Assembly: GCF_011075055.1 (NCBI RefSeq)
Contig: NC_058144.1
Span: forward strand, 15,987,807 to 16,051,806
Direction of reading: 5' to 3'
Source: Mangifera indica
Lineage: Eukaryota; Streptophyta; Magnoliopsida; Sapindales; Anacardiaceae
Length of the DNA stretch: 64,000 bases
The notes beneath the pieces were generated by a model. That model was not told the DNA's origin, ran no database searches, and saw nothing but the letters and a program-made list of their open reading frames with translations. This document shows, one piece after another, positions 36,622 through 47,720 of this stretch. Numbering within the stretch: the first letter of the stretch is position 1; each line of letters starts with the position of its first letter. The translations under genes were made by a program, and so were the position numbers.

Positions 36622-37025
36622 GGATTGTTAAAACTTATTTTATAATCGAATTAAATTATTTTTTAAATTAAAAATAAATTATTTAAAAATTAATTGAAAT
36701 ATCAATTTAAAAATATAAAAAACAATTTTTTAGTTCAATTAATTAAAAATTTACCTAATTTTTAAAATTGATTAATTGAATTGAATTAATTTTTAAAAAA
36801 TTGAATAAAATATTGAATATATTTTAAAAAATTAAAAAATGATAATTTTTTCAAATTCGGTTAAAAAACTAATTAACTAAAAATTTAGTTCGATTAATTG
36901 ATATTTTAAATTCAATTCAAAATCAGTTAATCTTTAAATTGGTTTATAATTTTTTCTAAACAAAAAATTCGGTTCAATTTAAAAGATTGATAAACCTATT
37001 TAGTTAACCGGTTTCAAACACCCTT
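36622..37025. mobile_element. AT-rich hAT-like MITE
   Basis: Left end ggattgttaaaac and right end (inverted) aagggtgtttgaaac are related; the flanking 8-mers aattacta and aaccacta agree at six positions. The interior is very AT-rich with repeated aattaattgaatt and ggttcaattt words, a common plant MITE style. No coding capacity. Confidence 0.55.
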
Positions 37026-38745
37026 AACCACTAGGAACTTGAAACGGATGCCAGCATAATCTTTTTGTAATGTCGATGTTACCTAATCCACATAAGTTTT
37101 TCTGTGGTGACAATTTGAAAATAATGTCTTCTCCATCTTCTCAACTTTGAATTAGTAGCCAAAATACTTTGTTTGGAGCAATTTCAAGCTGTCGGCCGAA
37201 ACTAGGCTTTTGTGATATCACTTTATCAAATAAAGCAACTTTACCAGCTTAAAGAGTTCAAATTATTCCTTCCAACTAGACCCTATTTTCAAAAATTAGT
37301 TAGTTTTACTTTTTTGACAAAAAAGAGTATATACTTCTCTCATGTTGTTCATAGCCTTACGTAAAAAATTCTTAGCCATTACTATCAGATGACATTAACA
37401 AGTACTTAACAGCAAGATTTTACAGTTTGTAATAAAAAATCCTATGGGTGGACTGAAGAGGGGGTTTTACTTACTGGGCTTTAACCCCTGTAGACCTCTT
37501 TGAAAAAAAAAAATTTGTAGATTTAATTTAAGAAACAAATATACATTTGCATAATCAAAATATTCAATAATAATTTTTTTTTCATTTATTTGTCTTTAAT
37601 TCTTAAAAAAGGAATACAAAATTTTGCTAACAATTTTATCTCATAGATTTTCTATATTTCAAAATAACTTTCATTTATCTCATACTGTTATATGTCAAGT
37701 ACAAAATGTTCCATCATATCATTCATACCTAAATACATAGCTATATATTCGTTTAAATAACGCTTTTACATCATTCAGATGCACCCAAAATATTTTTGTT
37801 CTTCATAGAAAAAAGAGATCCAATTCGATAAAACATTAATTTTTTACCACACCCCTGCAAAACCGTGTCAATGAATATAGAAAAAAGACTTAGCCGCTCA
37901 CAGGTTTTCTTCAAATTTTTTTCTCAAGTGAACGCTTAGTGAGACATATAGGAATGAAAAGAGTTTGAGAGGAGTAGTCTTGCAAAAGCAAACTGAGATG
38001 CAGACAATATCTGCAAGCTATTTCTATTTTCCACTTTTCTTTTGTCACGGCTCTTTCTCTTTATGTTTTCTGGTTGTATTGTAGCTTTAATTAACAGGCC
38101 AATATCTGAGTTAAAGCTTGGAATGTAAGCTTTGCATCACACTGGCTAATTCCATATGCCTTCATTGCTGAAGGTTCTCCCACTTCAACTCGTACATTTT
38201 TATTCCCTTTATTGCAGTGGCAAGCAAAAGACATATACTTAACTTGAGAGGAACAACAATCAGAATGACAATTGGCACACTCCTCCCCTTTCTAAACTAT
38301 TTATATATTTTTACATTTTTTAAAACAAAATTCTATTTGGTGTCTTTATTAGGGTTTGAAAGAGAGAGAAATATTGATGGTAAAACTTTATTGATTCCTC
38401 ATTTCAAAAGCTAATTGGGGTTGACCTCTCAACCAGTATAGCAGAATGTAGACACAGACACTTCCTCTCTCAGATAAAAGCCATATATAATTATGTTGAA
38501 GAAAAGGTTATCAACGTATCCACCTGGAAAACAAAATTTTATTCGGATTTTTAGAAGTGAAAAAAAAAAAAAACAAAGCCAAGTACTACAAAAACTAGAT
38601 AAAAGGCATGTTAGGGGTAGTGTAGAACGTGGACTCTGCGAGATGTGACCCAACAAAACAAAGCATCCATTCTCCCTCCAATCTTACGTATATATTAAGG
38701 ACCCCATGAAAAAACTTAAATTAATGCTTACAAGATTAACTTAAC
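37026..38745. other. Non-TE-like gap with a possible splice acceptor near 38217
   Basis: No family recognised. Around 38190-38245 a pyrimidine-rich tract ends in ttgcag and is followed by nine codons and a stop (QAKDIYLT), as in a small terminal exon. This is weak evidence of a host gene on the plus strand. The rest shows only AT-rich sequence. Confidence 0.25.
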
Positions 38746-39150
38746 GGGAAATTGAAATTTTTAGCACTATTATATTTCATGTATACAAAATTGTCACCTA
38801 TTTTAAAGTTTTCATAAATATACCACAACAGTACTCACCTTCCCCAAAATACCCCTCTTCAATCTTTCATGTATAAATTCTCTCTCTTCTTCTCTGTAAT
38901 TTTTTTTTCTCTTCTTCCTCTTCTTCTAAAGTGATAAAGAAATCACTCTCACTTCTTCCTCATCTTCAAAAACAAAAACAAGAAGAAAAAAATTGAATTC
39001 TTCATATTAAGAATTTTTTAAAGTAAGGATTTAAAAAAAAAGAACAACTCACAAAAAAACTCAAACATATCCACTGTATACACTTTGTAGAAAATGACGA
39101 TAGGAGAAGATGATGTAGTAGTATTTAACTGAAAAAAGATAAAAAATTGA
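38746..39150 (+). repeat. Left arm of the foldback element
   Basis: Pairs with 40240-40653 in inverse orientation; roughly 85 percent of positions agree by eye, with small insertions such as an extra aagaa-rich piece in one arm. In single strands it would form a very long hairpin. Confidence 0.85.
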
Positions 39151-39394
39151 TGTTTAAAAAGTTAAGTGAAAAAAAAATAAATATTTAACTTAAAAAAAAG
39201 AAAAAAATTAACGTTTTTTTAATTTTTGAATGTTGGCGTTAACGCTAACCTTTGGCGTAACACCAAGGGTTGGTGTTACGCCAACCCATACTTTGAAAAA
39301 TAGGCGAACGGTTGGGGTACGCCAACATATAAATATTAAAGCAAGGGAAGGGTTGGCGCACACCAACCCATAAATATTAAAGCAGGGGAAGGGT

Positions 39395-40130
39395 TGGCTT
39401 TATAATATAATAATATTATATTATATTATAATATTATTATATATATTATACCATAGCAGTATAATATATAATATATTTAATATTTATAATTATATATTAT
39501 ATTATATAATATATTAAAATTATTAATAATATATATAATATATTATATTATAATATATAATAATAGAATATAATTATAATATTCTAATTAAAAAAATAAA
39601 ATAAAAATATTATATATATTTTATTATTATAATATATTATAATATATTACATAATATATAATATTATAACATATAATTATATAATAAAATATATAATATA
39701 TTAACGGAAAGAAAAAAAAGTAAACTGGAAATTTTGGGAATTATTAATGATTGTTAACGCCAAGGGTTGGCGTACGCCAACCTTTCCCACACTACTTGCT
39801 TTGCTTTATAAAGGGTGGGCCCACCCTACATTAATGTTACAGGTTAATTTCCCTTATCACCAACCCAGACTCCTTTTACATATATTTTATAAAATATAAT
39901 ATAATATTATAATATAATATAATATTATATATTATATAATATTATTATAATTATATAATTAAATAATATATAATATATATATACATATATATTATATATA
40001 ATATATTAAAAATATAATATATTATAATATATAATATAATATTATAATAATATTAAAATATAATATATATTATATTATAATATTATAATATAATTATAAT
40101 ATTATACTAATATAATAATATATATCAATC
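39395..40130. repeat. TATAATAT low-complexity core with a GC-rich palindrome
   Basis: Two blocks of almost pure A/T (39400-39710 and 39890-40130) flank a short mixed segment at 39715-39885 that includes GGTTGGCGTACGCCAACC at 39765-39782. Confidence 0.85.
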
Positions 40131-40239
40131 CAACCCTTATATGTACAGGCCAGGTTGGCGTTAATGCCAACCTAGTCTAATTCCCAGATTTCACGCCAAG
40201 TTTTTTTTTTTTTGGATTAAACGTAAATTTTTTTTTTCC

Positions 40240-40653
40240 AGTTAAATCCTACTGAATGTCATCTTCTTCGATGGTCATTTCTTACACTTTTTCGATGGTC
40301 AATTTTTTCCAATTGAGTTTTTTTGTGAGTTGTTCTTTTTTTTTTAAATCCTTACTTTGAAGAATTCTTAATCTGAAGAATTTAATATTTTCTTTTCTGC
40401 TTTTATTTTTGAAATCTGAAGAATTCAGTATTTTTTTTCAGAAGAGAGAGTGATTTCTTTATCACTTTGGAAGAAAAGGAAGAAGAGAGAAAAAAGTTGC
40501 AGAGAAGTAGAGAGAGAAAATTTGTGCATGAAAGATTGAAGAGGGGTATTTTGGGAAAGGTGAATACTGTTGTGGTAAATTTATGAAAGTTTTAGGATAG
40601 GTGACAATTTTGTATAGACGGAATAAAATAGTGCTAAAATTTTCAATTTTCCT
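40240..40653 (-). repeat. Right arm of the foldback element
   Basis: Inverse of the left arm, ending in caattttcct before the TTAAC flank. Confidence 0.85.
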
Positions 40654-40658
40654 TTAAC

Positions 40659-41814
40659 TCTATGTCTCATCTCCGTCTTCCTTTTATCTCTCTGTAACTC
40701 TGTACACTTTGCTACTAGTCTCCACATATTTCTCTCTCTCCTTTCTTATATACGTGTGAACAGTTGAGGGGAATGTTGTCTGGTTCGAGATAATTCGAAG
40801 AAAGATATCTATCAGAAAATAGATACATGTCCTTTGAATGATTTCGGACCAGGCTTCATTCCCCCCAACTCGGTTTAATTGCTTCCCATTAACCATCACT
40901 TATCGATGCATTATCACCTACAAGTAGTCTTTGGTTAGTGCCTTCTCATCTTCTTCTTGTTAGTTGTCTTATTTTCTCTTTTATTATTATTATTATTTTT
41001 AATCATTTTTTTGGGATACTAATTAATACAAAAAGATTACAGGGCACTAAAGAAAAACGACATGCAGATAATGCAAAAATGGAAAAGCAAGAAGTGGAAC
41101 CACCGGATTCAAGAGTCCAAATTAAGAAAGAAACGAGTGGTTGTGATTCAACTCAACCTTCAACGATTTCATTCTTACCTTTCTTTTATTATTATTATTA
41201 TTGTTGTTATTGTTATTATTATTATTACTATGCATGTTGACGTAAATAGTTGTGTTGATGGGAACATCTGACTGTAAAACTGAGACTTTGTTTCATCTTT
41301 TTGGTTTTGGAATTTGGAAAAAATTGAGTTTGAGTTACCAATAAAATCTGTAGTGATAAGTTGGGGGCCGGGCGAGCGCTATTTTAATATTGTGTATGAA
41401 TATGAGAGAGAGATTCATACAAAAACTGACCTTTGAATTTGCCCCTTTCTTCTTCTTCTTCAGAATCAGGATTCATCGTAACATCTTCTTTGTCCAAGCT
41501 CATTGCCAAACGGTATCTACCAGGTGGAACATATATTAAATCTATGTGGGCCAACACTACATGAAAAAATGAGTATAAATCTAACTTGTGAGTCAGATTT
41601 ACGTATGAAGCTCATAGTTTCAGGTGGGTCATAACTGCCAGAGGTAATTGTCACATGTTTGGCTCCATTGGCTGCCGCTTGATTTTTAACCTTTAGATAA
41701 GGATTACAAAAAATATTCTTACGTTATATATATGAACCTAATAATAATTAAATCATTGTCAAATTTGTGTTACGTTACAGGTAGTGATCAATATGTTGCC
41801 ATATATTAATTGCT
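40659..41814. other. Non-TE-like gap with exon-like stretches and ATT microsatellites
   Basis: ATT triplet runs lie at 40981-40997 and 41187-41228. On the plus strand, 41042-41163 follows a ttacag acceptor-like sequence and encodes a charged segment (GTKEKRHADNAKMEKQEVEP then VQIKKETSGCDSTQPST). On the minus strand, 41540-41450 encodes RYRLAMSLDKEDVTMNPDSE followed by a glutamate run and a gtcagt donor-like site. Both cannot easily belong to one gene. I do not recognise either; they may be exons of unknown genes or chance open frames. Confidence 0.3.
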
Positions 41815-42111
41815 ATTTGTTGAGAAGAAGTTGTTGTTTTAGTCAATTGGGAAGAAACCAAGAGAGCTGTGATTGAGAAGACGTTGGCCTGCTGGTGCAT
41901 TTGAAATAGTTGCTGTGCTAGTCAGTCTTGTTTGCCGTTAGTCCACTAACGTTTGTTGGGAAGTCTTGTATAATAGCTGTTGTTATCTTTAACCAGAAAA
42001 TGTTAAGCTTGCTCGTATTATATCCTTGAGTGTACTTTTAGTTTTCCATAAGATTTTTCGCTTGAAATGATTTTTTCCTCTTTCACTGATTCTAAATTGC
42101 AAGCCTTTGCA
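41815..42111 (+). mobile_element. Copia 5' LTR (start uncertain)
   Basis: Sequence ending ...caagcctttgca directly before a primer-binding site at 42113 (TGGTATGAGAGCTATC, one mismatch to the initiator-Met complement). The left boundary is an estimate; a TGTTG at about 41818 is a candidate. Confidence 0.55.
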
Positions 42112-42112
42112 G

Positions 42113-42128
42113 TGGTATGAGAGCTATC
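42113..42128 (+). other. Primer-binding site of the interrupted copia element
   Basis: TGGTATGAGAGCTATC; the TGGTAT.AGAGC core fits plant copia elements. Confidence 0.75.
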
Positions 42129-42149
42129 TAAGACAAGTTTCTTCTAGTA

Positions 42150-42376
42150 ATGGCTAACTCGTGTACACAATCTCTAATTTCGAACAAATAAGAGAAAATG
42201 ATAGGAACAATTTCACAATCCTTTACCTCAATCTTCTCTTCAAAACATAAGTGATTTTGCCTAAGCTGACTTTTGAAAACAATTATTTTTGGAAATCTAA
42301 AGTCTTATCATCCTAGGAGCTCATGATCTTGAAGGATATCTCACTGGATTGGTACCCTGTCCAATGCCTCATATGA
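42150..42376 (+). pseudogene. Copia gag N-terminus, interrupted by a gypsy insertion
   Basis: Begins at about 42150 (ATGGCTAACTCG) and reads LPKLTFENNYFWKSKVL near 42255-42310, the gag block with the conserved N-Y-x-x-W, followed by HDLEGFL-like decayed codons. It is cut at 42376 by the 5' LTR of a gypsy element and resumes at 49785, where KFLRW-like then VDNLLVSWLLAS is readable in shifted frames to about 49845. The two halves join naturally, which fixes the insertion site. Confidence 0.7.
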
Positions 42377-43220
42377 TGGAGACATCATCAGAGCATCGAT
42401 TAGAACACTAAGCCATAGGGTTGATTCACCTCAAATACCAGTAGGACCAATTACGAGAAGTCAAGCAAAGAAATTGCAACAAGTCGTAAATGGACTCATG
42501 GAAGAGCTTTGGTCCAAGTCAAGCATCATGGAGGCCGAATGGGTCAAGGAAGACAACGAGAGATTAGTTAATTTGATACAGTGTTTAGTGCAAGAAGGAG
42601 TAGAACAATCGGTCATGGGGGATAAAGCCCAACCTAAAAGTAGCATGTCATATTCGGTCATCTAGGAAGCATTTAAGGGAAGGTGTCCAAGCATGCCTAG
42701 GTTAGGCCTAGGAATATGTTATTATTATTTTTTTGTAATGGGCTAAAACTTATTTTATTAAAGCCTAAACTTTGATTTAAGTTATGTGGTATGTAATGGG
42801 TTACTTAAATTAGTTATTTTTATAACCCAACTAACATGCTGGTTTTTTAACTTAGATTATTGGGTATTTAATTAGTTAATGGGCTCAAGTAAATTGGGTA
42901 ATCCATTGGGTTAAGGTCAAGTTAGGCCTTTAGGGTTTGTAGACACCATTTTTTTTTAATTTTTTGGAAGAATGAACAGTAATCATAATGAACAATAACC
43001 ATAAGTTTCAACCTTGTTTCAAGATTTCAACTTCCTAATTCAAAACTATCAAGAACCTATCAAGATTCATCCCTTGTGATGTTCTAATCACTAATCTATA
43101 CTAAAGTTCATACGAATTTCATTCGTATCGGGTCAAGGAGAAACCTATTTCAATCTTGGATAAAGATTTATTTTTGATCAGTTTTTGCTAGTCTTTTCAA
43201 AAAATTTTGTTGTTCTTGTG
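42377..43220 (+). mobile_element. Gypsy 5' LTR, carrying the end of the pol frame
   Basis: Matches 48996-49779. It starts TGGAGACATCATCAGAGC. Its first 290 bases are open in one frame (SHRVDSPQIPVGPITRSQAK, then NGLMEELW) and stop at 42663. This is the C-terminal tail of a gypsy polyprotein, which in this family is encoded in U3. By eye about one base in five differs from the 3' LTR, so the insertion is old. The inner end is approximate; a weak primer-binding-like TTGGCATTGCCG lies near 43227. Confidence 0.8.
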
Positions 43221-44444
43221 TTTCTTGGCATTGCCGAAAATTTATTGGCTATTTTCTTAAGTATTTTCTTTGTTTTCGTGTGAAATTCTCGTGTTCCTTT
43301 CCTTTCTACATCTAATCTGATCACTTAAGAAAGAGTTTGATCAAATTTCACCAAATCTTGGTGAATCTTGATAGTGCTAGATTTAGAGTTTATCATTCTT
43401 GTCTTGTTTTTCAATTTCCTTTTTGATCTTGATTTTTATTTCTTATGTCTTTTGTGTTAATTGTCATTCTTGGTTTCTTCCTTGAAAGACTAGTGAAGCC
43501 GAATTCTAGGTTGTGTGGTGTCTAAATTTGTTCTTGATTGATCTTTGATTAAAAAAAAAGTGGCAAAAAAAATACAAAAAAAGAAAATTAAAAAAAAAAG
43601 AATTGGTTATGGTAGGTGTGTTGTGTTTTGTTAAGGTTTGATTGGTTTATAATCAAAATTTCAAACAAACCTTGGTGTGTGTAGTGTGAGCTGAATTGGG
43701 AAAGTAATTTCTTGGGTGAATTTTGTTTTGTGTTGATCTTGAAATTCTTAGAGAAAAGTTTGTTTGCTGAGTTAGGAAAGTAGTTTCTTGGTTGATCTTT
43801 CTTGTTTAGTCCTTGAATTCTTAGGAGAATTTTGGGTTGGCCAAGAGTTATTGTGAGTTTGTGTTGAATTCTTTAAACTTTGGGAAGAAATCTTGAGATT
43901 ACCAAAATTTAAAGGTTGAGTCTTGGCTTATTTTCTTTGAGTGTATGAATCTTGTTTGAGAAAAAGGTGTGAGTTTGCTAAAATTGGGAAGTAGTTGACG
44001 AGATCTCGTGTGAGTCACTTCATTCTTGATTGAAGTTTGCTTGCAAGTCATAAAAGAAAACAAGAATTAAGAAACTAGTGTAGTGTAAATTCGGCCAAGA
44101 AGTTGTTAAAAAAAAAAGATCAAGAAGAAAAAATTAGAATCATTTACCTCCCTTGAATTTAACTCCCTATTCTTGTTGTGTCTTTCAAGTTTTCTTTTCT
44201 TGATTGTTTCATTCTTTTATTTGTTTTCATATTTTCAATTATGAAATTTTTTTCCTTCTTGAGTCATTATTCCATTTGTTTGTCTTCATTAGTGATTGTG
44301 TTCGTCTCAAGGTTGTTGTTGGTTGGTTCTTTGTAAAATTCAGATTATAGAGTGTGTGAGAACATTAGAGTGAAAACACGAGCATAAGTGTAAACACATA
44401 AAGGAGCGTATATATACCTTTTTTTTTGTTCTAAAATTTTAGAC
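43221..44444 (+). other. Gypsy leader
   Basis: About 1.2 kb of non-coding T-rich sequence with A-runs (43555-43600) and repeated gaattcttag/gagaaa.ttt words, between the 5' LTR and the gag start. Long leaders are usual in plant gypsy elements. Confidence 0.6.
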
Positions 44445-45539
44445 ATGGTGAATCCCAAAAACACTAGTGTTGTAGATGGTTGAGGTAATACCGAGGCTTT
44501 TACAATGCAAGCCATCCAACAACAATTCAAACACCTCTTTAATGTGATAAAGAATGTTAATGATACGTTGGATAGGTTAGAGAAGCAATAAAGTGATAGA
44601 GAGGGACCTAGTAGGAGTAAGGGAAGAAGAAAAACACCTTTAGAGCAAGATAAAGATAGAGACAATTCTAATAATAGGGGTGATGAGGATAGTGGTAGAA
44701 AAATTACTTTAGAGAGCAAAAGGGGACGACAATGCCATAAAAATAGTTTGTATAGAGGAGATAGACAGGATGATAGTAGTCTCAGTAGTATTAAGATGAA
44801 AATTCTACCTTTTTAGAGTAGACATGACCCAAAGGCCTATCTAGATTGGGAAAGTAAAGTAGATTAGGCTTTTAACATCCATAGATATACAGAGGAGAAA
44901 AAGATGAAATTAATAGCTGTAGAATTCATGGATTATGCAAGTATTTGGTGGGATCAGTTATTAAAGAATACACACAGGAATTTGGGTAGACCTTTAGATA
45001 CTCAGGATGATATAAAGAGTATGATCAGATAGCAGTTTGTTCCAAGCCATTACCATAGGGATTTACTAAAAAAATTATAGGGGCTTAGGCAAGGGACAAA
45101 AAGTGTAGAGGATTATCATAAGAAGATGGAGATAGTCATGATTAAGGCTAACATCGAGGATAATAGGGAGACCACTATGGCTAGGTTTTTAAATGGGTTG
45201 AAAAAGGATATAGCAAATGTAGTAAAGCTCCAACATTATGTAGAATTAGAGGATTTAGTGCATATAGTGATGAAGGTAGAGAAGCAGTTACAACAAAATG
45301 GTAAAAGGGATATAAGGTCCTATTCTAGACCTTAGAAACCAAGTGTGTCAAAAAGAGATAACAAACCACCTTATAAGTGAAAAATCGAACACTCTAAACC
45401 TAAGGTAGAGGAACCCAACTGAGAGAAACCTAGTACCAAACCTGAACCACCGAAGAAAAATAGTGAGATCACATGTTTTAGGTGTTTAGGCAAGGGTCAC
45501 ATAGCCTCTCAATGTCATAACAAAAGAACTATGCATTGA
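44445..45539 (+). pseudogene. Gypsy gag
   Basis: Begins at an ATG at 44445 (MVNPKNTSVVDG, stop shortly after). A charged N-terminal region follows, with a run of basic and acidic residues near 44620-44760. The capsid (retrotrans_gag) domain runs from about 44810: DPKAYLDWESKVD, YASIWWDQLL, and after a stop VEDYHKKMEIVMIKANI and RFLNGLKKDIANVVKLQHYV. An intact CCHC knuckle, CFRCLGKGHIASQC, lies at 45474-45515. At least six stops interrupt the frame. The protein would package the RNA into virus-like particles in the cytoplasm. Confidence 0.9.
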
Positions 45540-45659
45540 GAGAGGTTAGTGAGTATGAGATAGAAGAAAAGTTAAGCGATGAGTTTATGCCACCATTAGA
45601 GAATGCTAGTGATGAAGAATTGGAGTATGCAATAGAAGGTGAGGCACTGGTGTCTAAGT

Positions 45660-46100
45660 GAGATTTAAATTTACAGTACAAGGAATTAAATGATAAGTAG
45701 AGAGAGAATATCTTTCATACTAGGTGTCATATGAAAGGTAAGGTGTTCACTTTGATCATAGATAGGGGTAGCTGCATGAATGTAGCCAGTACTAAGCTTG
45801 TAGAAAAACTAAGTTTACCTACACTTAAACACCCTAGACCTTATAAACTTCAGTGGTTAAACGATTGTGGAGTGATTAAAGTGAATAAACAAATAGTGGT
45901 GACTTTGTCTGTAGGTTGGTATCAAGATGAGGTTTTGTATGATATAGTACCCATGCATGCTGATCACATTTTATTGGGTAGGTCATGGCAATATGATAGA
46001 AAAGTGACATATGATGGATTTAAAAATAGATATTCCTTCGTGATGAACAATAAGTTACTAACACTTGTACCTTTGTCACCAAAACAAGTTTATGATGATT
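45660..46100 (+). pseudogene. Gypsy aspartic protease
   Basis: The open part (45731-46102) holds LIIDRGSCMNVASTKLVEKL: the family usually has D-(S/T/G)-G at the active site, here D-R-G, so a catalytic change is visible. It continues with KHPRPYKLQWLNDCG and HADHILLGRSWQYDR, the flap and C-terminal LLGRPW-like block. It ends in a lysine/glutamate-rich linker (46110-46270) before RT. Confidence 0.85.
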
Positions 46101-46399
46101 AGGTGAGAAAAAGAAAGATGTTAGATGAAAAGAAAGAAAGTGAGAGTAAGAAGAAAAGAGAAAATTTGAGTGAGAAGGAGAGAAGAAAGAGTGAGGCCAA
46201 AAAAAAGAGAGTGAAAAATTTAACCTTGAGAAAAGAAGAGAGAGAAAAAAAATGAGCAAGAAAAAAAAGTTTCTAAGCAAAAGCAAGTGATGTGAGGGTA
46301 GCCCTTGTGACTAAACAACATTTATTATTGTTGGTCTACAACAATTTTTGTTTTCCACTAACGTTGACCATTCTTTTCCTAGTGTATTTGTTTCTCTTG

Positions 46400-47240
46400 T
46401 GTAAAAGTTTGAAGATGTATTCTTTGAGGAGATTTCAGATAGATTGCCACCAGTTTATAAGATCGAGCACCAGATTGATTTCATACCTAGAGCAACGATA
46501 CCCAATCACCCAGCCTATAGTATTAATCTTGAAGAAACGAAGAAGTTTCAGAGTAAGTGGAAGAGCTATTGAAGAAGGATACGTGATGGAGAACATGAGT
46601 CCATGTGTTGTATCGATGATTCTAGTGCCTAAAAAGGTTGGGTTATAGAAGACGTGTGTTGATAACCAAGCCGTCAACAAAATCACTATAAAATATTACT
46701 ATCCTCTACCTAGGTTAAATGATATGTTTGATGAATTGCATGGATCATGTATCTTTTCAAAAATTGATTTAAAAAATAGGTATCATCAAATTAGGATGAA
46801 AGAAGGTGATGAATAGAAAACTGCTTTTAAAACCAAACATAGCTTGTTGAGTGGTTGGTAATGCCATTTGGGCTTACTAACACACTTAGTACATTTATGA
46901 GGTTAATGAACCATGTCTTGCATGCATTTATAGGCAAGTTTGTACTAATCTATTTTGATGATATACTTATTTATAATTGTAACCTAGATGAGCATAAAGG
47001 ACACGTGCATGATGTTTTGCTTGTACTTAGGAAACAAAGATTGTTTGGTAATCTAAAGAAGTATTCTTTTTGCACTAACTAGGTTATGTTCCTAGGATTT
47101 GTAGTCTCATCTAAAGGGATTAAGGTAGATGAGGAGAAGGTCAAGGCTATTTGAGAGTGGTCGATGCCTATTTCCATTACCAAGATTAAGAGTTTTCATG
47201 GTCTAGCTAGTTTCTATAGGAGATTTGTGTGAGACTTCAG
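46400..47240 (+). pseudogene. Gypsy reverse transcriptase
   Basis: Blocks in order: PPVYKIEHQIDFIPR-like near 46450-46490, SPCVVSMILVPKK at 46600, [20 protein letters not shown] from 46671, [15 protein letters not shown] near 46755-46800 with the first catalytic Asp, MPFGLTNTLSTFMRLMN at 46861, and LIYFDDILIY with the YFDD catalytic pair intact at 46951-46962. The thumb-side GFVVSSKGIKVDEEKVKAI follows near 47096. Stops occur at about six sites. Confidence 0.9.
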
Positions 47241-47720
47241 TACATTAGTTATACAATTAATTGAAATAATTAAAAAGGATACAAGGTTTCAGTAAGGTGA
47301 GAAGTAAGAACATGCATTCACTTTGACTAAAGATAAGTTGAGTATTGCACCTTTACTTGTTTTGTCTAATTTTTCTAAACTATTTACAGTTGAGTTTGAT
47401 GCTTTAGGTATAGGCATTGGATGCAAAAAAATAAACCTATAGCATTTTTCAACGAGAAACTCAATAGGGCTACCTTGAACTACCCTACTTATGATAAGAA
47501 GTTATATGTTTTGGTAAAGGCATTGGAGACGTGGTGACATTACCTTTGGCCATGCAAGTTCATCATTCAGACAAATCATGAGTCCTTAAAACATTTAAAT
47601 GGACAAGGTAAGTTGAATAAGAGACATGCTAATGGGTTGAATTCATAGAAACTTTTCCTTAAGTCATCAATTACAAGCAAGGTAAGGAAAATCTTATGAC
47701 AAATGCATTATCACATAGGT
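47241..47720 (+). pseudogene. Gypsy RNase H
   Basis: [13 protein letters not shown] at about 47388 holds the first catalytic Asp of the family (usually V-x-x-D-A-S-x-x-G-I-G). It continues with [17 protein letters not shown], then a decayed TDH.SLKHL block near 47570 and NALSHR near 47700, the terminal ADALSR motif. Confidence 0.85.

Larger units (their letters stand above)
38746..40653. mobile_element. Foldback (long terminal inverted repeat) DNA element, 1.9 kb
   Basis: The first ~400 bases (38746-39150) are repeated in inverse orientation at 40240-40653. Shared words include acaaaattgtcacctat, aaaatacccctcttcaatc, aagtgataaagaaatcactc and agaacaactcacaaaaaaac. The ends are gggaaattgaaa and, inverted, aggaaaattgaaaa. 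Both sides are flanked by TTAAC (38741-38745 and 40654-40658), a candidate 5-bp target duplication. The core is a long run of TATAATAT-type DNA punctuated by GTTGGCG palindromes. No open frame suggests a transposase, so it is non-autonomous. Superfamily is uncertain; long inverted repeats fit Mutator-like or foldback types, but a 9-bp duplication is not seen. Confidence 0.8.

Noticed and set aside
39395..40130. Replication origin or matrix attachment region because of extreme AT content
   Set aside because: AT-rich cores are common in foldback elements and nothing sequence-specific supports an origin.
40938..41240. 100-codon frame as a complete protein
   Set aside because: Its ends are isoleucine/tyrosine runs from ATT microsatellites; only the middle is exon-like and is reported as such.
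44345..44719. 124-codon leucine/serine-rich open frame, minus strand
   Set aside because: Antisense of the charged N-terminal part of gypsy gag.
46020..46286. 88-codon phenylalanine-rich open frame, minus strand
   Set aside because: Antisense of the lysine/glutamate-rich linker between protease and RT.
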